Assembly (NCBI RefSeq): GCF_030053775.1
Contig: NZ_CP125669.1
Location: forward strand, 1,483,962-1,547,961
From: Acinetobacter corruptisaponis
Lineage (GTDB): Bacteria; Pseudomonadota; Gammaproteobacteria; Pseudomonadales; Moraxellaceae
Direction: 5' to 3'
Length of the DNA stretch: 64,000 nucleotides
Shown: piece by piece, positions 45,755 through 55,621 of the stretch
Layout of the letters: each line of letters starts with the position of its first letter
Position numbering within the stretch: position 1 is the stretch's first letter
Position numbers and translations under genes: made by a program
The notes under the pieces: model-generated
Told to the model about the DNA's origin: nothing
The model's input: only the letters and a program-made list of their open reading frames with translations
The model's database searches: none

Positions 45755-47929
45755 TTGAATCCCTGGTTCGGACGTTTAAAACAGGCAACCTACAACACCA
45801 CGTTTATGTATAACGTGCGTATGCTCATTGCCTTTACAGGCACGGCTTTTGTTCCCTATCTGCTCAATTTCCAACTTGCCACCATTCCGCTGACACTGGG
45901 TGTAGTCGCCGCAGGGATCAGTGACATTGATGACCGTTTTTCCGTGCGCATCATGAACCTGATTTATACCTATATCGGTTTCTTTATCACTGCGGCATCG
46001 GTTCAGTTACTATTTCCCTATCCTGCCGCCTTTGCAATCGGGTTGATTGTTTCCTGTATCGGCTGGATTTTACTGGGTTCACTCGGTCGGCGTTATGCCA
46101 CCATTGCCTATGGCTGTCTGGTGGTTTCAGTCTACTCAATGCTGGGTGTACACCTGTTTGAACAATGGTATCTACAACCAGCCTTATTGGTGGCTGGCGC
46201 AGCCTGGTACGGGCTGCTTTCCACCATTAGCTTCCTGTTATTTCCTGTTCGTAAATTGCAGGACCAGCTCTCTGCGTCATATCATGCGCTAGGTAGCTTT
46301 TTATTTGCCAAGTCCAATCTGTTCGATGTCGACATGACCCCATCAAGCTATCAGCAAAGCATGATTGATCTGGCGTTGGAAAATGGCAAGCTGATCTCCA
46401 TCTTCAATGACATGCGCATGGCACTGCTGACCCGCCTCAAGGGGGATCGGGGCCAGAAAGATACACGGCGTAGCTTGCAGTATTATTTTGTTGCACAGGA
46501 TATTCATGAGCGGGCGGATTCAGCTCATATCGACTATCAGAAACTGGCCAAGATTTTTCAGCACAGTGATATTTTATTTCGATTCCAGCGTATCCTGACC
46601 ATTCAAGGCAAGGCCTGTCAGGATTTGGCGAACTGTATTTTAACCCGTACCCGCTATGTGCATAACAAACGCTTTAAGCACAGCTTTGAAAACTTAAGGC
46701 TGTCGCTGGAAAAGTTGCATGCAGACCAAGTCTATGATCAGGTGCGGATTAATGCCCTGTTTGCACTTTATCAAAACTTAAAGTCGATTGATGCCCAGCT
46801 CCAGAATCTGGAGACTGAACGTAACATTCAACTGATCAATGCCCAACAGGTGGAAAATCAGCTCAAGGATGATGACCTGAAAGGCTGGAATGACATGATG
46901 GTACGGGTCAAGCAGCACCTGACACCTGAATCAGTGCTGTTCCGCCATGCGGTGCGTCTGTCCATTGTCCTGTTTATCGGTTACATCTTCATTCAGTTAA
47001 CCCATATTGCCTATGGCTACTGGATTCTACTGACGGCACTTTTTGTCTGTCAGCCAAACTTTAACGCGACCAAACGCCGTTTGTATTTACGAATTGTCGG
47101 CACCCTGATTGGAATTATTGTCGGTCTGGCGATTATTTACTTTATTCCGTCACTTCAGGGACAATTGGTCATGTTGGTGCTCAGTGGTGTTTTATTTTTC
47201 GAGCTGCGTAGTAAACAGTATGCCCAGGCAACCGCCTTTATCACCATTCTGGCCTTGATCAACTTCAATCTGGATGGTTCCGCCTTTGCCGCAGGTTTGC
47301 CACGCCTGATCGACACCATCATTGGCTGTGCACTGGCATGGTTTGGGGTCAGCTTTATCTGGCCTGACTGGAAGTTCCGCCGCCTGCCACGCACCATTCA
47401 ACGTTCACTGCAAGCCCAATGTAAATATCTGGCGGAAGTGGTGACGCAGTATCATCAGGGACGGAATAATGCCCTGAACTACCGCGTGGTCAGACGGGCA
47501 GCGCATAATAATGATGCGGAAGTTGCATCACTCATTTCCACCCTTGCAACCGAACCCAATATTGATCCCACCCAGAAAGCACAGGCGTTTGAGTTTCTCT
47601 GTTTAAGCCATACCTTTCTCAGTTATATCGCGGCCTTGGGTGCGCACCGTGAACGCATTGAAGACCCTGCGATATTAAGCGTGTTGGATCAGGCACTGGA
47701 TGATATTCAGGGTGCACTTTTAAGAGACGAAGTGCCTGACCTGTCTTCACAAAATATGCTGCAAAGCATACGCGAACGTCTAAGCCGCAATGATGAAAAC
47801 GACCAGAAGTCGCTGATTATTTTGCAGCAGCTCTCCCTGATCCTGAGTATTTTGACCCGTTTAAGTATGCTGAAACAGAGTTTAAGCCATGAACCCCGTG
47901 AAGATGGTACCGAGTTTGCCTCACTTTAG
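45755..47929 (+). CDS. YccS/YhfK-type fusaric-acid-resistance (FUSC) inner-membrane protein
   Basis: 724 residues starting at a TTG, with AAGGA seven bases upstream; no ATG near fits as well. Two sets of six helices (residues about 20-170 and 400-530) flank a long cytoplasmic helical region, the layout of YccS. The second set contains the FUSC segment YGYWILLTALFVCQPNFNATKRRLYLRIVGTLIGIIVG. Related proteins act with aromatic-acid efflux pumps, but the natural substrate of YccS is unknown. The stop lies in the left arm of a 12-bp stem-loop. Confidence 0.85.
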   Translation: MNPWFGRLKQATYNTTFMYNVRMLIAFTGTAFVPYLLNFQLATIPLTLGVVAAGISDIDDRFSVRIMNLIYTYIGFFITAASVQLLFPYPAAFAIGLIVSCIGWILLGSLGRRYATIAYGCLVVSVYSMLGVHLFEQWYLQPALLVAGAAWYGLLSTISFLLFPVRKLQDQLSASYHALGSFLFAKSNLFDVDMTPSSYQQSMIDLALENGKLISIFNDMRMALLTRLKGDRGQKDTRRSLQYYFVAQDIHERADSAHIDYQKLAKIFQHSDILFRFQRILTIQGKACQDLANCILTRTRYVHNKRFKHSFENLRLSLEKLHADQVYDQVRINALFALYQNLKSIDAQLQNLETERNIQLINAQQVENQLKDDDLKGWNDMMVRVKQHLTPESVLFRHAVRLSIVLFIGYIFIQLTHIAYGYWILLTALFVCQPNFNATKRRLYLRIVGTLIGIIVGLAIIYFIPSLQGQLVMLVLSGVLFFELRSKQYAQATAFITILALINFNLDGSAFAAGLPRLIDTIIGCALAWFGVSFIWPDWKFRRLPRTIQRSLQAQCKYLAEVVTQYHQGRNNALNYRVVRRAAHNNDAEVASLISTLATEPNIDPTQKAQAFEFLCLSHTFLSYIAALGAHRERIEDPAILSVLDQALDDIQGALLRDEVPDLSSQNMLQSIRERLSRNDENDQKSLIILQQLSLILSILTRLSMLKQSLSHEPREDGTEFASL

Positions 47930-47964
47930 GGACGATTGGTATTTCGGTATTTCAATCGTCCCTA
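47927..47964 (+). terminator. Long stem-loop over the YccS-type stop codon
   Basis: TAGGGACGATTG pairs perfectly with CAATCGTCCCTA over 14 bases. The first three bases are the stop codon. There is no T run, so it may protect the 3' end rather than terminate. Confidence 0.5.
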
Positions 47965-48042
47965 TGATTCGCTATTGGCCTAATATCTTTGCATGCCAAT
48001 CAATGATAAACTTAACCCAGTTCTAAACTCATTTTTTAAACT

Positions 48043-48627
48043 ATGACCGCCAAAACGCTATACGCTTATACGCTACAACCCGTTCCTTACGAAGTTTCTG
48101 AACAAGAACAACGTCAAGCCCAACTTATGATTTGGCGTGGTACCAATAAATTCAGCCGCAAGGCCTGGCTGATTATGATTGCACTTGTGGTGCTTTCACT
48201 GGTTGCAGCAGGCCTGATCAAGTATTACTCCACCTACTCAACCGCGATTTGCTGGGTGGTGATTATTGGTGTGGTACTGTTCTACCTCATCAAGAAGTTT
48301 GGTCTGGAATGGTATGTGAAACGTAAAATGAACGAGTTCCCTGTGCAGGAAATCAAGGGGATTCGTTTAGGTGTACAGCCCCACGGGATTGTGATGCGTC
48401 AGAAAATGGGACTTCAGGAAGGTACGGCAACCATCGGTTGGAAAGATATTTACGAATGGTATAATACCCCTGATTTTATTTTAGTTAATTTCAAGGTAAA
48501 AACACCAAAAGGTGAAGAGCAGCAAGGTGCCTACATCCTGCCAAAACGCATGGATTCAAAGAATTTCTCATTTAATACAGTACGCAAGCACTTGAATGAG
48601 ACGGTTGGTGTGGCTAAGCCATTGTAG
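48043..48627 (+). CDS. YcxB-like membrane protein
   Basis: 194 residues. Two neighbouring helices (WLIMIALVVLSLVAAGLI and AICWVVIIGVVLFYLI) are followed by a soluble YcxB-like domain with strands IRLGVQPHGIVMRQKMG and TATIGWKDIYEWYNTPDFILVNF, ending in a cytoplasmic PKRMDSKNFSF. The family resembles PH-like domains of membrane proteins; function is unknown. Its own terminator follows. Confidence 0.75.
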   Translation: MTAKTLYAYTLQPVPYEVSEQEQRQAQLMIWRGTNKFSRKAWLIMIALVVLSLVAAGLIKYYSTYSTAICWVVIIGVVLFYLIKKFGLEWYVKRKMNEFPVQEIKGIRLGVQPHGIVMRQKMGLQEGTATIGWKDIYEWYNTPDFILVNFKVKTPKGEEQQGAYILPKRMDSKNFSFNTVRKHLNETVGVAKPL

Positions 48628-48654
48628 TTAGATCCAGCAATAAGCCGTATATAA

Positions 48655-48682
48655 AGAACCCAGCCTAAGCTGGGTTTTTTCT
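48655..48682. terminator. Terminator between the YcxB-like gene and the TonB receptor gene
   Basis: AACCCAGC-CTAA-GCTGGGTTTTTT lies 28 bases after the YcxB-like stop and 10 before the convergent receptor stop. Confidence 0.88.
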
Positions 48683-48691
48683 TATTGTCAT

Positions 48692-51142
48692 TTACCAGTT
48701 TACCTTTAAAGACACAACACCATTGATGGCTTCACCAATGCTTGCCCAGGTTCCACTCGAAGCCCAATATTTTTTATTCAACAGATTGTTAATGTTCCCA
48801 TTCACCACCGCATCATGCCCATTCAGTTTAAACTTATAGGAGAGGCCTGTATTTACAAGCGTATAGGCAGGTACCTGTATGGTATTGTCTGAACTAATAT
48901 AGGAAGAACCATTATAACGGACATTGCCATGCAGGCTTAGTCCATCAATTGCCTGAATTGCATATTCAGCATTGGCAACACCCGACCATTTGGCAAGGCC
49001 TGCGGGCACTTTACCCTCAATCGCCTTATTGGCTTCTGCAACCTCATCAATACTGGCATCCAGATACATCATCCCCAATCCAAGTTTTAATGCATTGGTT
49101 GGCTTATATGTCCCACTCAGCTCCAAGCCCTGATAATTGGTTAAACCATCCTGAGTTAAATATTTTAAGCCATCTTGAATGCTGTCCATTGTTGCAGCTC
49201 TTTGCATTTTAAACAGAGCGGCGGTTATACCAAATGGATTGACATTATATTTCACACCCAGTTCATATTGCTTACTTATTGTGGCTGGCAATACCTCACC
49301 TGCATTGGCATATTTCTCACCAACCCTAGAACCCGCCTCCAAACTCTCAACATAACTCGCATACAGGGTGGCTTCAGGTACAAATTTATAAAGTAAGGCA
49401 ATTGTTGGTGTGGTCTCCTTAGTGTTATATCCCGAATCAACTGTTGGATCGTGATCCACATCCTCCTGGTCATAGTAGGTATGCCGTAATCCTAAAATAG
49501 CCTGCCACTGTTCATTCAGCTTAATCGTATCACTTAAGAAAGCATAGCTCTGAGCGGTCTGACTACCTATATCTGGTTCCAAACTAAAATCTGGTGTATT
49601 GGCAATTCTAAAAGAGGTTGGCGAATACAGGTTCGCTGTATAATCCGTAGACCAATACGATTGCTTAGACCATCTGTCAGTACTTTTGGTATAGCCTCCC
49701 CCTGCGACCAACTCATGCTGAATCTTGCCCGTGGCAAGATTTCCAGTCAGCATTGCCTGATTCATTAGCGTTTCAGATACACCTGCAAACTGGTATATGG
49801 TTCCGTCATAATCCCCAGCAGTATTTAATAAACTGGCAAAGGTGAGATTGGATTCATGTAGTTTTCGGGTATAGCCAAACTGGTATTTAACATTCCAGTC
49901 CTCATTGATCTCCCAGCCCAACCCTGTAGAAGCAGTAAAGGTATTGGTTTTATAAAAGGAATTATCAACCGTCAAATTATCATAGTCATAAGTTACCTTA
50001 GGCAATTTTTCGGTTATAGCGGAAAAGTCAAATACTGGGGGTTCATGCTCGGTTTTATTATTTTCATAAGTAAAATTGGCGGTCCACTTTAAATGATCCG
50101 TAATTTTTTTATCCAGCGCCAAAGATGTCACAAAGCGGTTCTGTTCAGCGTCATTATAGGCTTTGCCCTGATCCCCACCTACAACAAAACGATATCCCAA
50201 ATCGACGGCATCAAGATAGTTGCTGGTATCAATTAAAGCTGAAAATGTACTTGGGTTGCGATAACTGACTTCAACACTGGTTTCTGGACTGTCTTTAGGT
50301 CGTTTAAGTTGGTAACTAATTGCTCCGCCAGGGGAACCGAACCCATACATAAAGCCTGTTAAGCCTTTTAACACAGTGACACTTTCAGCCGCTTCGGATG
50401 GAAAATCCCCGCCCCAATTCAAGGCCATTGGAAAACCATCAACATAGTAATTGCTGACTCCAAGCCCACGAACTGACGTTCCCCACCAGTCCGTTGCCAT
50501 CGCAGCACTTTGACTATAAACAGCAGGGTCATTGATAAAAATCTGCCCTAAGGTTTTCGCACCACGTTTTGCAATGTCGTTACTTTCAACCACCGTTACA
50601 GAAAAAGGGGTGTCTAAAATGGATTTATTGCCAAGAACGCCTGACTGTGTCCGCTTTTTTAATCCGACAGGCTGATCATCCGCCGCAACCTTAATCACGG
50701 GAAGCTGTGACGCATTGCCATCAACCGCCGATTGCGCCACACCATTCACCGCAATGCTGTTGAGTTGCCCCACCTCACGAACTGGTTTTGATCGCTGTGG
50801 TGTGCTTTTAATTTTTTCAATGCTCCAGCCACCGTGGTCACGCTGTACCAATTGTAGTTGAGTACCCTTTAGAAGCTGTTCAAACCCATCGGCAATACTG
50901 TAGGAACCACTCAGCCCCTGTGTATTCATCCCCTTGGTGAGTGCTGGGTCAAATGACAATGCCACGCCTGACTGCATGGCAAAACTGGATAATGCCTGCC
51001 CCAGTTGTCCTGATTTAATCTCATAATGCTGCTGTGCTTGCTCATTGGCAGCATAGGCGGTGACTGAAATACCCAATGCGGTACTGAACACAGCAATCCG
51101 TATTGCCTGTGCAAGCGCGTTTTTCCCCTGTTGAGCGTACAT
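48692..51142 (-). CDS. TonB-dependent siderophore receptor with STN signalling domain
   Basis: 816 residues. The signal peptide ends ISVTAYAA. A secretin/TonB N-terminal (STN) domain covers about 38-115 (KSGQLGQALSSFAMQSGVALSFDPAL), which in FpvA and FoxA contacts the FecR-type antisigma factor. A plug domain from about 175 (QSGVLGNKSILDTPFSVTVVES, GLTGFMYGFGSPGGAISYQLKRP) and a 22-strand barrel follow to the C-terminal NGVVSLKVNW with its final aromatic residue. It takes up a ferric siderophore, probably hydroxamate by its FoxA-like N-terminus, though that is not proven. fecR and an ECF sigma gene lie directly upstream on the same strand. Confidence 0.93.
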   Translation of the reverse strand: MYAQQGKNALAQAIRIAVFSTALGISVTAYAANEQAQQHYEIKSGQLGQALSSFAMQSGVALSFDPALTKGMNTQGLSGSYSIADGFEQLLKGTQLQLVQRDHGGWSIEKIKSTPQRSKPVREVGQLNSIAVNGVAQSAVDGNASQLPVIKVAADDQPVGLKKRTQSGVLGNKSILDTPFSVTVVESNDIAKRGAKTLGQIFINDPAVYSQSAAMATDWWGTSVRGLGVSNYYVDGFPMALNWGGDFPSEAAESVTVLKGLTGFMYGFGSPGGAISYQLKRPKDSPETSVEVSYRNPSTFSALIDTSNYLDAVDLGYRFVVGGDQGKAYNDAEQNRFVTSLALDKKITDHLKWTANFTYENNKTEHEPPVFDFSAITEKLPKVTYDYDNLTVDNSFYKTNTFTASTGLGWEINEDWNVKYQFGYTRKLHESNLTFASLLNTAGDYDGTIYQFAGVSETLMNQAMLTGNLATGKIQHELVAGGGYTKSTDRWSKQSYWSTDYTANLYSPTSFRIANTPDFSLEPDIGSQTAQSYAFLSDTIKLNEQWQAILGLRHTYYDQEDVDHDPTVDSGYNTKETTPTIALLYKFVPEATLYASYVESLEAGSRVGEKYANAGEVLPATISKQYELGVKYNVNPFGITAALFKMQRAATMDSIQDGLKYLTQDGLTNYQGLELSGTYKPTNALKLGLGMMYLDASIDEVAEANKAIEGKVPAGLAKWSGVANAEYAIQAIDGLSLHGNVRYNGSSYISSDNTIQVPAYTLVNTGLSYKFKLNGHDAVVNGNINNLLNKKYWASSGTWASIGEAINGVVSLKVNW

Positions 51143-51232
51143 ATTCCCCCCTGATCAATATTCATAATACGTTCCTGATCTATGCCAGTTGAAAATAAAA
51201 ATCAGCTCAGGAAAAAACAGATTTTTTTGTTT

Positions 51233-52183
51233 TTATTTTGCCTGCTGCACGACTGTCCAATAGCCACCTGCATACCGCTCAATCTCCAGACCATAGGTTT
51301 GGACCAGCATCGCATAGACTTTTTCCAGATCATCAATTGGGTAGCTGCCCGATATCTTTATATTTTCAATTTCGCTATCCACCCGAATCATCCCTTTTTG
51401 ATAAGTTTGCAAACGTTCAGCAAAATCTTTTAATGTCATTTCATTGACCATTAAAAAGCCTTTGGTCCAGGCAATATTGCCCTCCTCAAAAGGTCTGACC
51501 TTACTGATATGCCTTGCATCAAAGCTTAGCTGTTGCTGGGTTTCAATGATTTGCTGCTGTTGTGATTGATGGGGTGACACCTGCACTCGACCCTGTGTCA
51601 CCGCCACCTGTGAATATTCAGGCATCATTTTCACCAGATATTTTGTCCCCAAGGCCTGCACCGTACCCTGTTGGGTACTGACAAAAAATGGACGCTTCAA
51701 CGGGTCATGCTGGGTTTCTATCCAGATTTCACCCTTGCGTAACACTACTGTACGTTGCCGATCGGTATACTCCACATCAATTGCAGAAGATGCATTAAGC
51801 AGCACCATTCCCCCATCAGGCAACACAACACGTTTTCGCTCACCTACCCCACTACGATAATCAGCCAGCCATTGCTGTTGCTCGCTGGCAAGATACAGAC
51901 CTGAACAGAGCGGCAAAAATGCCAGCAGCCAGAGATATTTTTTATAAGACTGTGTGGAGGAATGTCGAACTTTTTGCATCACAGGAATGGTAATGTCTAG
52001 CGGCACATCTGAAAATTTTGTTTGCAGCAACAAGGCCTTTTGCCAGATTTTTTGATGTAGCGGACTCTGTTGCTGCCATTGCTGTAACTGTTCAAGTTCC
52101 TCTAAAGAAAGTTCACTTTCTTGCAGTCGCATGAGCCATGTACTGGCTTCAGCTAGAACTTGCTGCTTATTCACACTTGGCAT
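51233..52183 (-). CDS. FecR-family antisigma/signal transducer
   Basis: 316 residues from the ATG at 52183; the frame stays open further but would overlap the sigma gene. An N-terminal cytoplasmic helical domain (STWLMRLQESELSLEELEQL) binds the sigma factor. One membrane helix is at about 90-107 (LWLLAFLPLCSGLYLA). The periplasmic FecR domain (SGVGERKRVVLPDGGMVLLNASSAI) and a C-terminal STN-like subdomain (FAERLQTYQKGMIRVDSEI) complete it. It would transmit receptor occupancy to the sigma factor. The gap to the sigma stop is four bases. Confidence 0.92.
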   Translation of the reverse strand: MPSVNKQQVLAEASTWLMRLQESELSLEELEQLQQWQQQSPLHQKIWQKALLLQTKFSDVPLDITIPVMQKVRHSSTQSYKKYLWLLAFLPLCSGLYLASEQQQWLADYRSGVGERKRVVLPDGGMVLLNASSAIDVEYTDRQRTVVLRKGEIWIETQHDPLKRPFFVSTQQGTVQALGTKYLVKMMPEYSQVAVTQGRVQVSPHQSQQQQIIETQQQLSFDARHISKVRPFEEGNIAWTKGFLMVNEMTLKDFAERLQTYQKGMIRVDSEIENIKISGSYPIDDLEKVYAMLVQTYGLEIERYAGGYWTVVQQAK

Positions 52184-52187
52184 CAGC

Positions 52188-52703
52188 TTAAATGTCCTCG
52201 GCGGCCAGCATAAGGTCCAGACAATGCATATAGGCACGCTGAATATTACGTTTCACTGTACTGACCGAAATTCCCAGTCGATCCGCAATGTCCTGATACT
52301 TGAGTTGCTCCAGTTGGGCATACAGAAATGTTAAGCGTACGGTATCAGGGAGTTCAGCCAACAACTCCACAATTTGAGTTAATGTTTCAATAATCAGGAT
52401 TTGGCGCTCTGGTGATGGATGCTCCCGTTCAGGTTGCTGTGCCAACACCTCCAGATAAGCCCGTTCAATCTCCTTGCGCTGCAACCAGTTCACCATCAGA
52501 CCTTTTGCAACATTGACCAGATAAGCCCGTGGCTGCTGAAGTTCCAGTTGTTGCTGTCGTGCCAAAATCCGAACAAAGGTATCCTGTGCAAGGTCGGCAG
52601 CATCGGCTGAACTTCCCAATTTTTTATAGAGCCAGTGATAAATCCAGGTATGGTGTTGCTGATAGAGTGTTGAAAACTGCTGGTTGAGCGAGGAAGATGA
52701 CAT
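52188..52703 (-). CDS. ECF RNA polymerase sigma factor (FecI-like)
   Basis: 171 residues. Region 2 (WIYHWLYKKLGSSADAADLAQDTFVRIL) recognises -10 and region 4 (ELLAELPDTVRLTFLYAQLEQLKYQDIADRLGISVSTVKRNIQRA) binds -35. The length and DLAQDTF pattern are of the iron-starvation ECF group. It should direct polymerase to the receptor gene when FecR is signalled. It is the first gene of sigma-fecR-receptor on the minus strand and sits behind a Fur-like box. Confidence 0.93.
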   Translation of the reverse strand: MSSSSLNQQFSTLYQQHHTWIYHWLYKKLGSSADAADLAQDTFVRILARQQQLELQQPRAYLVNVAKGLMVNWLQRKEIERAYLEVLAQQPEREHPSPERQILIIETLTQIVELLAELPDTVRLTFLYAQLEQLKYQDIADRLGISVSTVKRNIQRAYMHCLDLMLAAEDI

Positions 52704-52724
52704 GGAATACGCATTCCATTATAC

Positions 52725-52744
52725 AAATAATAATTATTATCATT
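52725..52744. promoter_or_regulatory. Fur-like box between the sigma factor and PepSY reductase genes
   Basis: AATAATAATTATTATCATT contains the perfect palindrome ATAATAATTATTAT and fits the AT-rich GATAATGATAATCATTATC-type consensus. It lies 22 bases upstream of the sigma start on the minus strand. Iron-replete repression of the unit would follow. Confidence 0.65.
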
Positions 52745-52953
52745 TAATTTTCTTATAAATTCAATTGCAGTTTATCGCCAAGCTTTAGTCCTTTTCCAAA
52801 TGTTACCAGTCATCTTCCTACTCATTTTATATAAGGTTTATTAACCTATATTTGAAAATAAGAATCAAAATCAATATTATCTACAAAATCCATATTCTAT
52901 TCTTATTGTTGGGTTATATTTACAGAAATTCCATTATCTTTCCATTTTTACCC

Positions 52954-55491
52954 ATGTTTAAGAAAACTCTTTTCCAGATTCATTGGTTTCTCGGAATCAG
53001 CGCTGGCTTGATCCTCTCCATCATGGGAGTGACAGGAGCCATTTACTCCTACGATCAACAAATCTTAAAAATGATCAATCAGCAAAGTTATGTGGTACAA
53101 GCCGCAACAACTCCCAAGCTGACACCAGCGCAACTTTATCAGCATTTCAACCAGCAACGACCTGGAATTGAGATCAACAGCATTACCCTCTCTTCCGACC
53201 CAACCGCCTCCTCTACAGTCAATATCAAGAAAGAAAGTGAACGGCGTGGCTATAACATGATGGTCAATCCCTATACTGCCGAGGTTCTGCCTGAGATCAA
53301 GGGGCGGGAATTTTTTCAGTTTATTCAGCGTTTGCACCGTTATCTGACGATGGGTGATTTTGGCAAACAGCTGACAGGTGCTTCTGCGCTGATGCTGATT
53401 TTCTTTGTATTGAGTGGACTTTATCTGCGTTTTCCGAAGAAACATTCATTTAAACAATGGTTCTTTATCAAACCCAAGCTAAAAGGTCGCAACTTTATCT
53501 GGGATTTACATGCGGTGGTTGGAACCTGGGTGGTTGTATTCTACCTGTTGTTTGCATGTACAGGTTTATACTGGTCCTATGACTGGTGGCGTGCGGGTAT
53601 GTTCAAGGTCATGGGGGTCGAACAGCCCCAACGCAATGAGCACAATAATGAGCGCGGTCAGGCCAAACAGCCTGAACTATCCCAGCAACAGGTCAGCAGC
53701 ATTCTTGACCAGACATGGACAAACGTCAATGCACAGATTGGCGGCAAATACTCTGCCCTCACCCTAAACATTCCCAAGCATGATGACGCAAAGCTAGAGC
53801 TATCATTCGTTGACAATATTCCACAGCATGAACGCGCACGTAATCAGGCTGTCTATAACTATCAGCAGCAAAAAATTGAAAAACTAGAATTATATGAAGA
53901 TAAAAAGCTCAATGAGAAAATCATGAGTAGCATGCTGCCTGTGCATCGTGGCAGTTTCTTTGGTTCAACCTACCAGTTCATTGCCTTGCTTGCCTCACTA
54001 GCAATGCCTCTGTTCTTTGTGACAGGCTGGATGCTGTACCTCAAACGCCGTAAACAGAAGAAACTGACGCTGGCAGCACGCCAATCGCTTAACTCACAAC
54101 AGATTGATCCAAATGCAAAACCATGGTTGATTACTTATGCGTCTCAAACAGGTGTAGCTGAGCAACTGGCCTGGCGCACTGCCACCAGCCTACAGGAGGC
54201 ACAGCAACCGACTGTGGTCAAACCCATTCAGCAACTCACTGAACAGGATTTACAGCAGGCACAGCAGGTTCTATTCGTGGTCAGCACCTATGGCACAGGT
54301 GAAGCGCCCGACCTGGCAGCAGGATTCTGTAAAAAGCTCATGCAACAGACGCCTGACCTCAGTCACATGCAATATGCGGTATTGGCGCTCGGTTCCAGAG
54401 AATATCCAGACAGTTACTGTAGTTTTGGTTATGCGGTTGATAAGTGGTTAAAACAATGCAATGCACAGGCATTTTTCGAGTTAATCGAAGTGGACAATGC
54501 AAATGCCAATGATATTCAACGCTGGAATCAGGCCTTGTCTGTGGTAACTCAACATGAACTGCATGCCATGAATATTGAAAAGGTCTTCGATCAATGGACA
54601 CTCAGTGAACGCCATGTACTTAATCCAAATAGCTTGGGACAGGCAGCCTATAATATTGAACTGACAGCACCTTATGACATTAGCTGGCATGCGGGAGATA
54701 TTGCCGAGATTCAACCAGCCAATAGTATGGCTGAGATTGAAGCCTTTCTGATCAAGCATCAAATTCCTGCCCACAGTCAGGTAGCCTCACTCAAACAACC
54801 TATTGAACAGGTGCTGTGGGATAAAAACCTGCGCACTGAGATTCAGCCATTTAATAATCCCGAGGAACTGTTGCAACAACTTCCTATCCTACCTACACGG
54901 GAATACTCGATTGCCAGCATCCCGTCACAGCAAGTTCTACGACTGGTGGTGCGTCAACAATGTGATGAAAATGGCCAATTGGGGCTGGGTTCAGGTTGGC
55001 TTACCGAGTTTGCATCCTTAAAACAAACGATTGCCTTACGCATTCGTAGCAATGAATCTTTCCATTTGATTGATGACAACCGCCCTATTATCTGTATCGG
55101 CAACGGTACAGGCATTGCAGGGTTGATGAGCCTGTTACAGCAGCGTAACCGTCAGGATTACAGCGCCAACTGGCTGATCTTTGGTGAACGCCAACGTGAA
55201 CATGATTTCTTCTATCAGGAAACGATTGAAGCATGGAAAAATATGGGCACGCTCAAACGTCTTGATCTGGCTTTTTCCAGAGATCAGGCGCAGCGCATCT
55301 ATGTGCAGGATGTCGTGCGTGAACAGGCTGGTGAGTTAATTAGCTGGATAGACCAAGGTGCGGTCATTTATGTCTGTGGCAGTATTGATGGCATGGCTTC
55401 AGGTGTGGATCAGGCACTTACCGATATCCTAGGTGAAGAAAAAATGGATGCACTTCGTCAGGCAGGACGTTATCGTCGGGATGTCTATTAA
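52954..55491 (+). CDS. PepSY-membrane / flavodoxin / FAD-NAD(P)H reductase (ferric-siderophore reductase type)
   Basis: 845 residues from the ATG at 52954 (MFKKTLFQIHWFLGISAGLILSIMG); an upstream TTG frame is less likely, and no clear ribosome site is seen before either. Residues 1-370 are a PepSY-associated membrane region with about four helices and paired His (LHRYLTMGDFGKQ, VHRG) that could hold heme. A flavodoxin domain starts near 389 (ITYASQTGVAEQL), then an FAD domain and an NAD(P) domain (IGNGTGIAGLMSLLQQ near 714), ending GRYRRDVY. It moves electrons from NAD(P)H across the inner membrane, probably to release iron from siderophores. It is divergent from the sigma-fecR-receptor genes and shares their Fur-like region. 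Confidence 0.85.
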   Translation: MFKKTLFQIHWFLGISAGLILSIMGVTGAIYSYDQQILKMINQQSYVVQAATTPKLTPAQLYQHFNQQRPGIEINSITLSSDPTASSTVNIKKESERRGYNMMVNPYTAEVLPEIKGREFFQFIQRLHRYLTMGDFGKQLTGASALMLIFFVLSGLYLRFPKKHSFKQWFFIKPKLKGRNFIWDLHAVVGTWVVVFYLLFACTGLYWSYDWWRAGMFKVMGVEQPQRNEHNNERGQAKQPELSQQQVSSILDQTWTNVNAQIGGKYSALTLNIPKHDDAKLELSFVDNIPQHERARNQAVYNYQQQKIEKLELYEDKKLNEKIMSSMLPVHRGSFFGSTYQFIALLASLAMPLFFVTGWMLYLKRRKQKKLTLAARQSLNSQQIDPNAKPWLITYASQTGVAEQLAWRTATSLQEAQQPTVVKPIQQLTEQDLQQAQQVLFVVSTYGTGEAPDLAAGFCKKLMQQTPDLSHMQYAVLALGSREYPDSYCSFGYAVDKWLKQCNAQAFFELIEVDNANANDIQRWNQALSVVTQHELHAMNIEKVFDQWTLSERHVLNPNSLGQAAYNIELTAPYDISWHAGDIAEIQPANSMAEIEAFLIKHQIPAHSQVASLKQPIEQVLWDKNLRTEIQPFNNPEELLQQLPILPTREYSIASIPSQQVLRLVVRQQCDENGQLGLGSGWLTEFASLKQTIALRIRSNESFHLIDDNRPIICIGNGTGIAGLMSLLQQRNRQDYSANWLIFGERQREHDFFYQETIEAWKNMGTLKRLDLAFSRDQAQRIYVQDVVREQAGELISWIDQGAVIYVCGSIDGMASGVDQALTDILGEEKMDALRQAGRYRRDVY

Positions 55492-55518
55492 CTCGTAGTT
55501 CACTTTCCCCCCAATAAC

Positions 55519-55543
55519 AACGGGTGTTTTCACACCCGTTTTT
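55519..55543 (+). terminator. Terminator of the PepSY reductase gene
   Basis: AACGGGTG-TTTTCA-CACCCGTT followed by TTTAT, 27 bases past the stop. Confidence 0.85.
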
Positions 55544-55621
55544 ATACAACAGCATCAGAATTTGCCTTTCGCCTAAATTTGCATACACTTAGCACGATTC
55601 AAATCGACCACTATTCAAATT

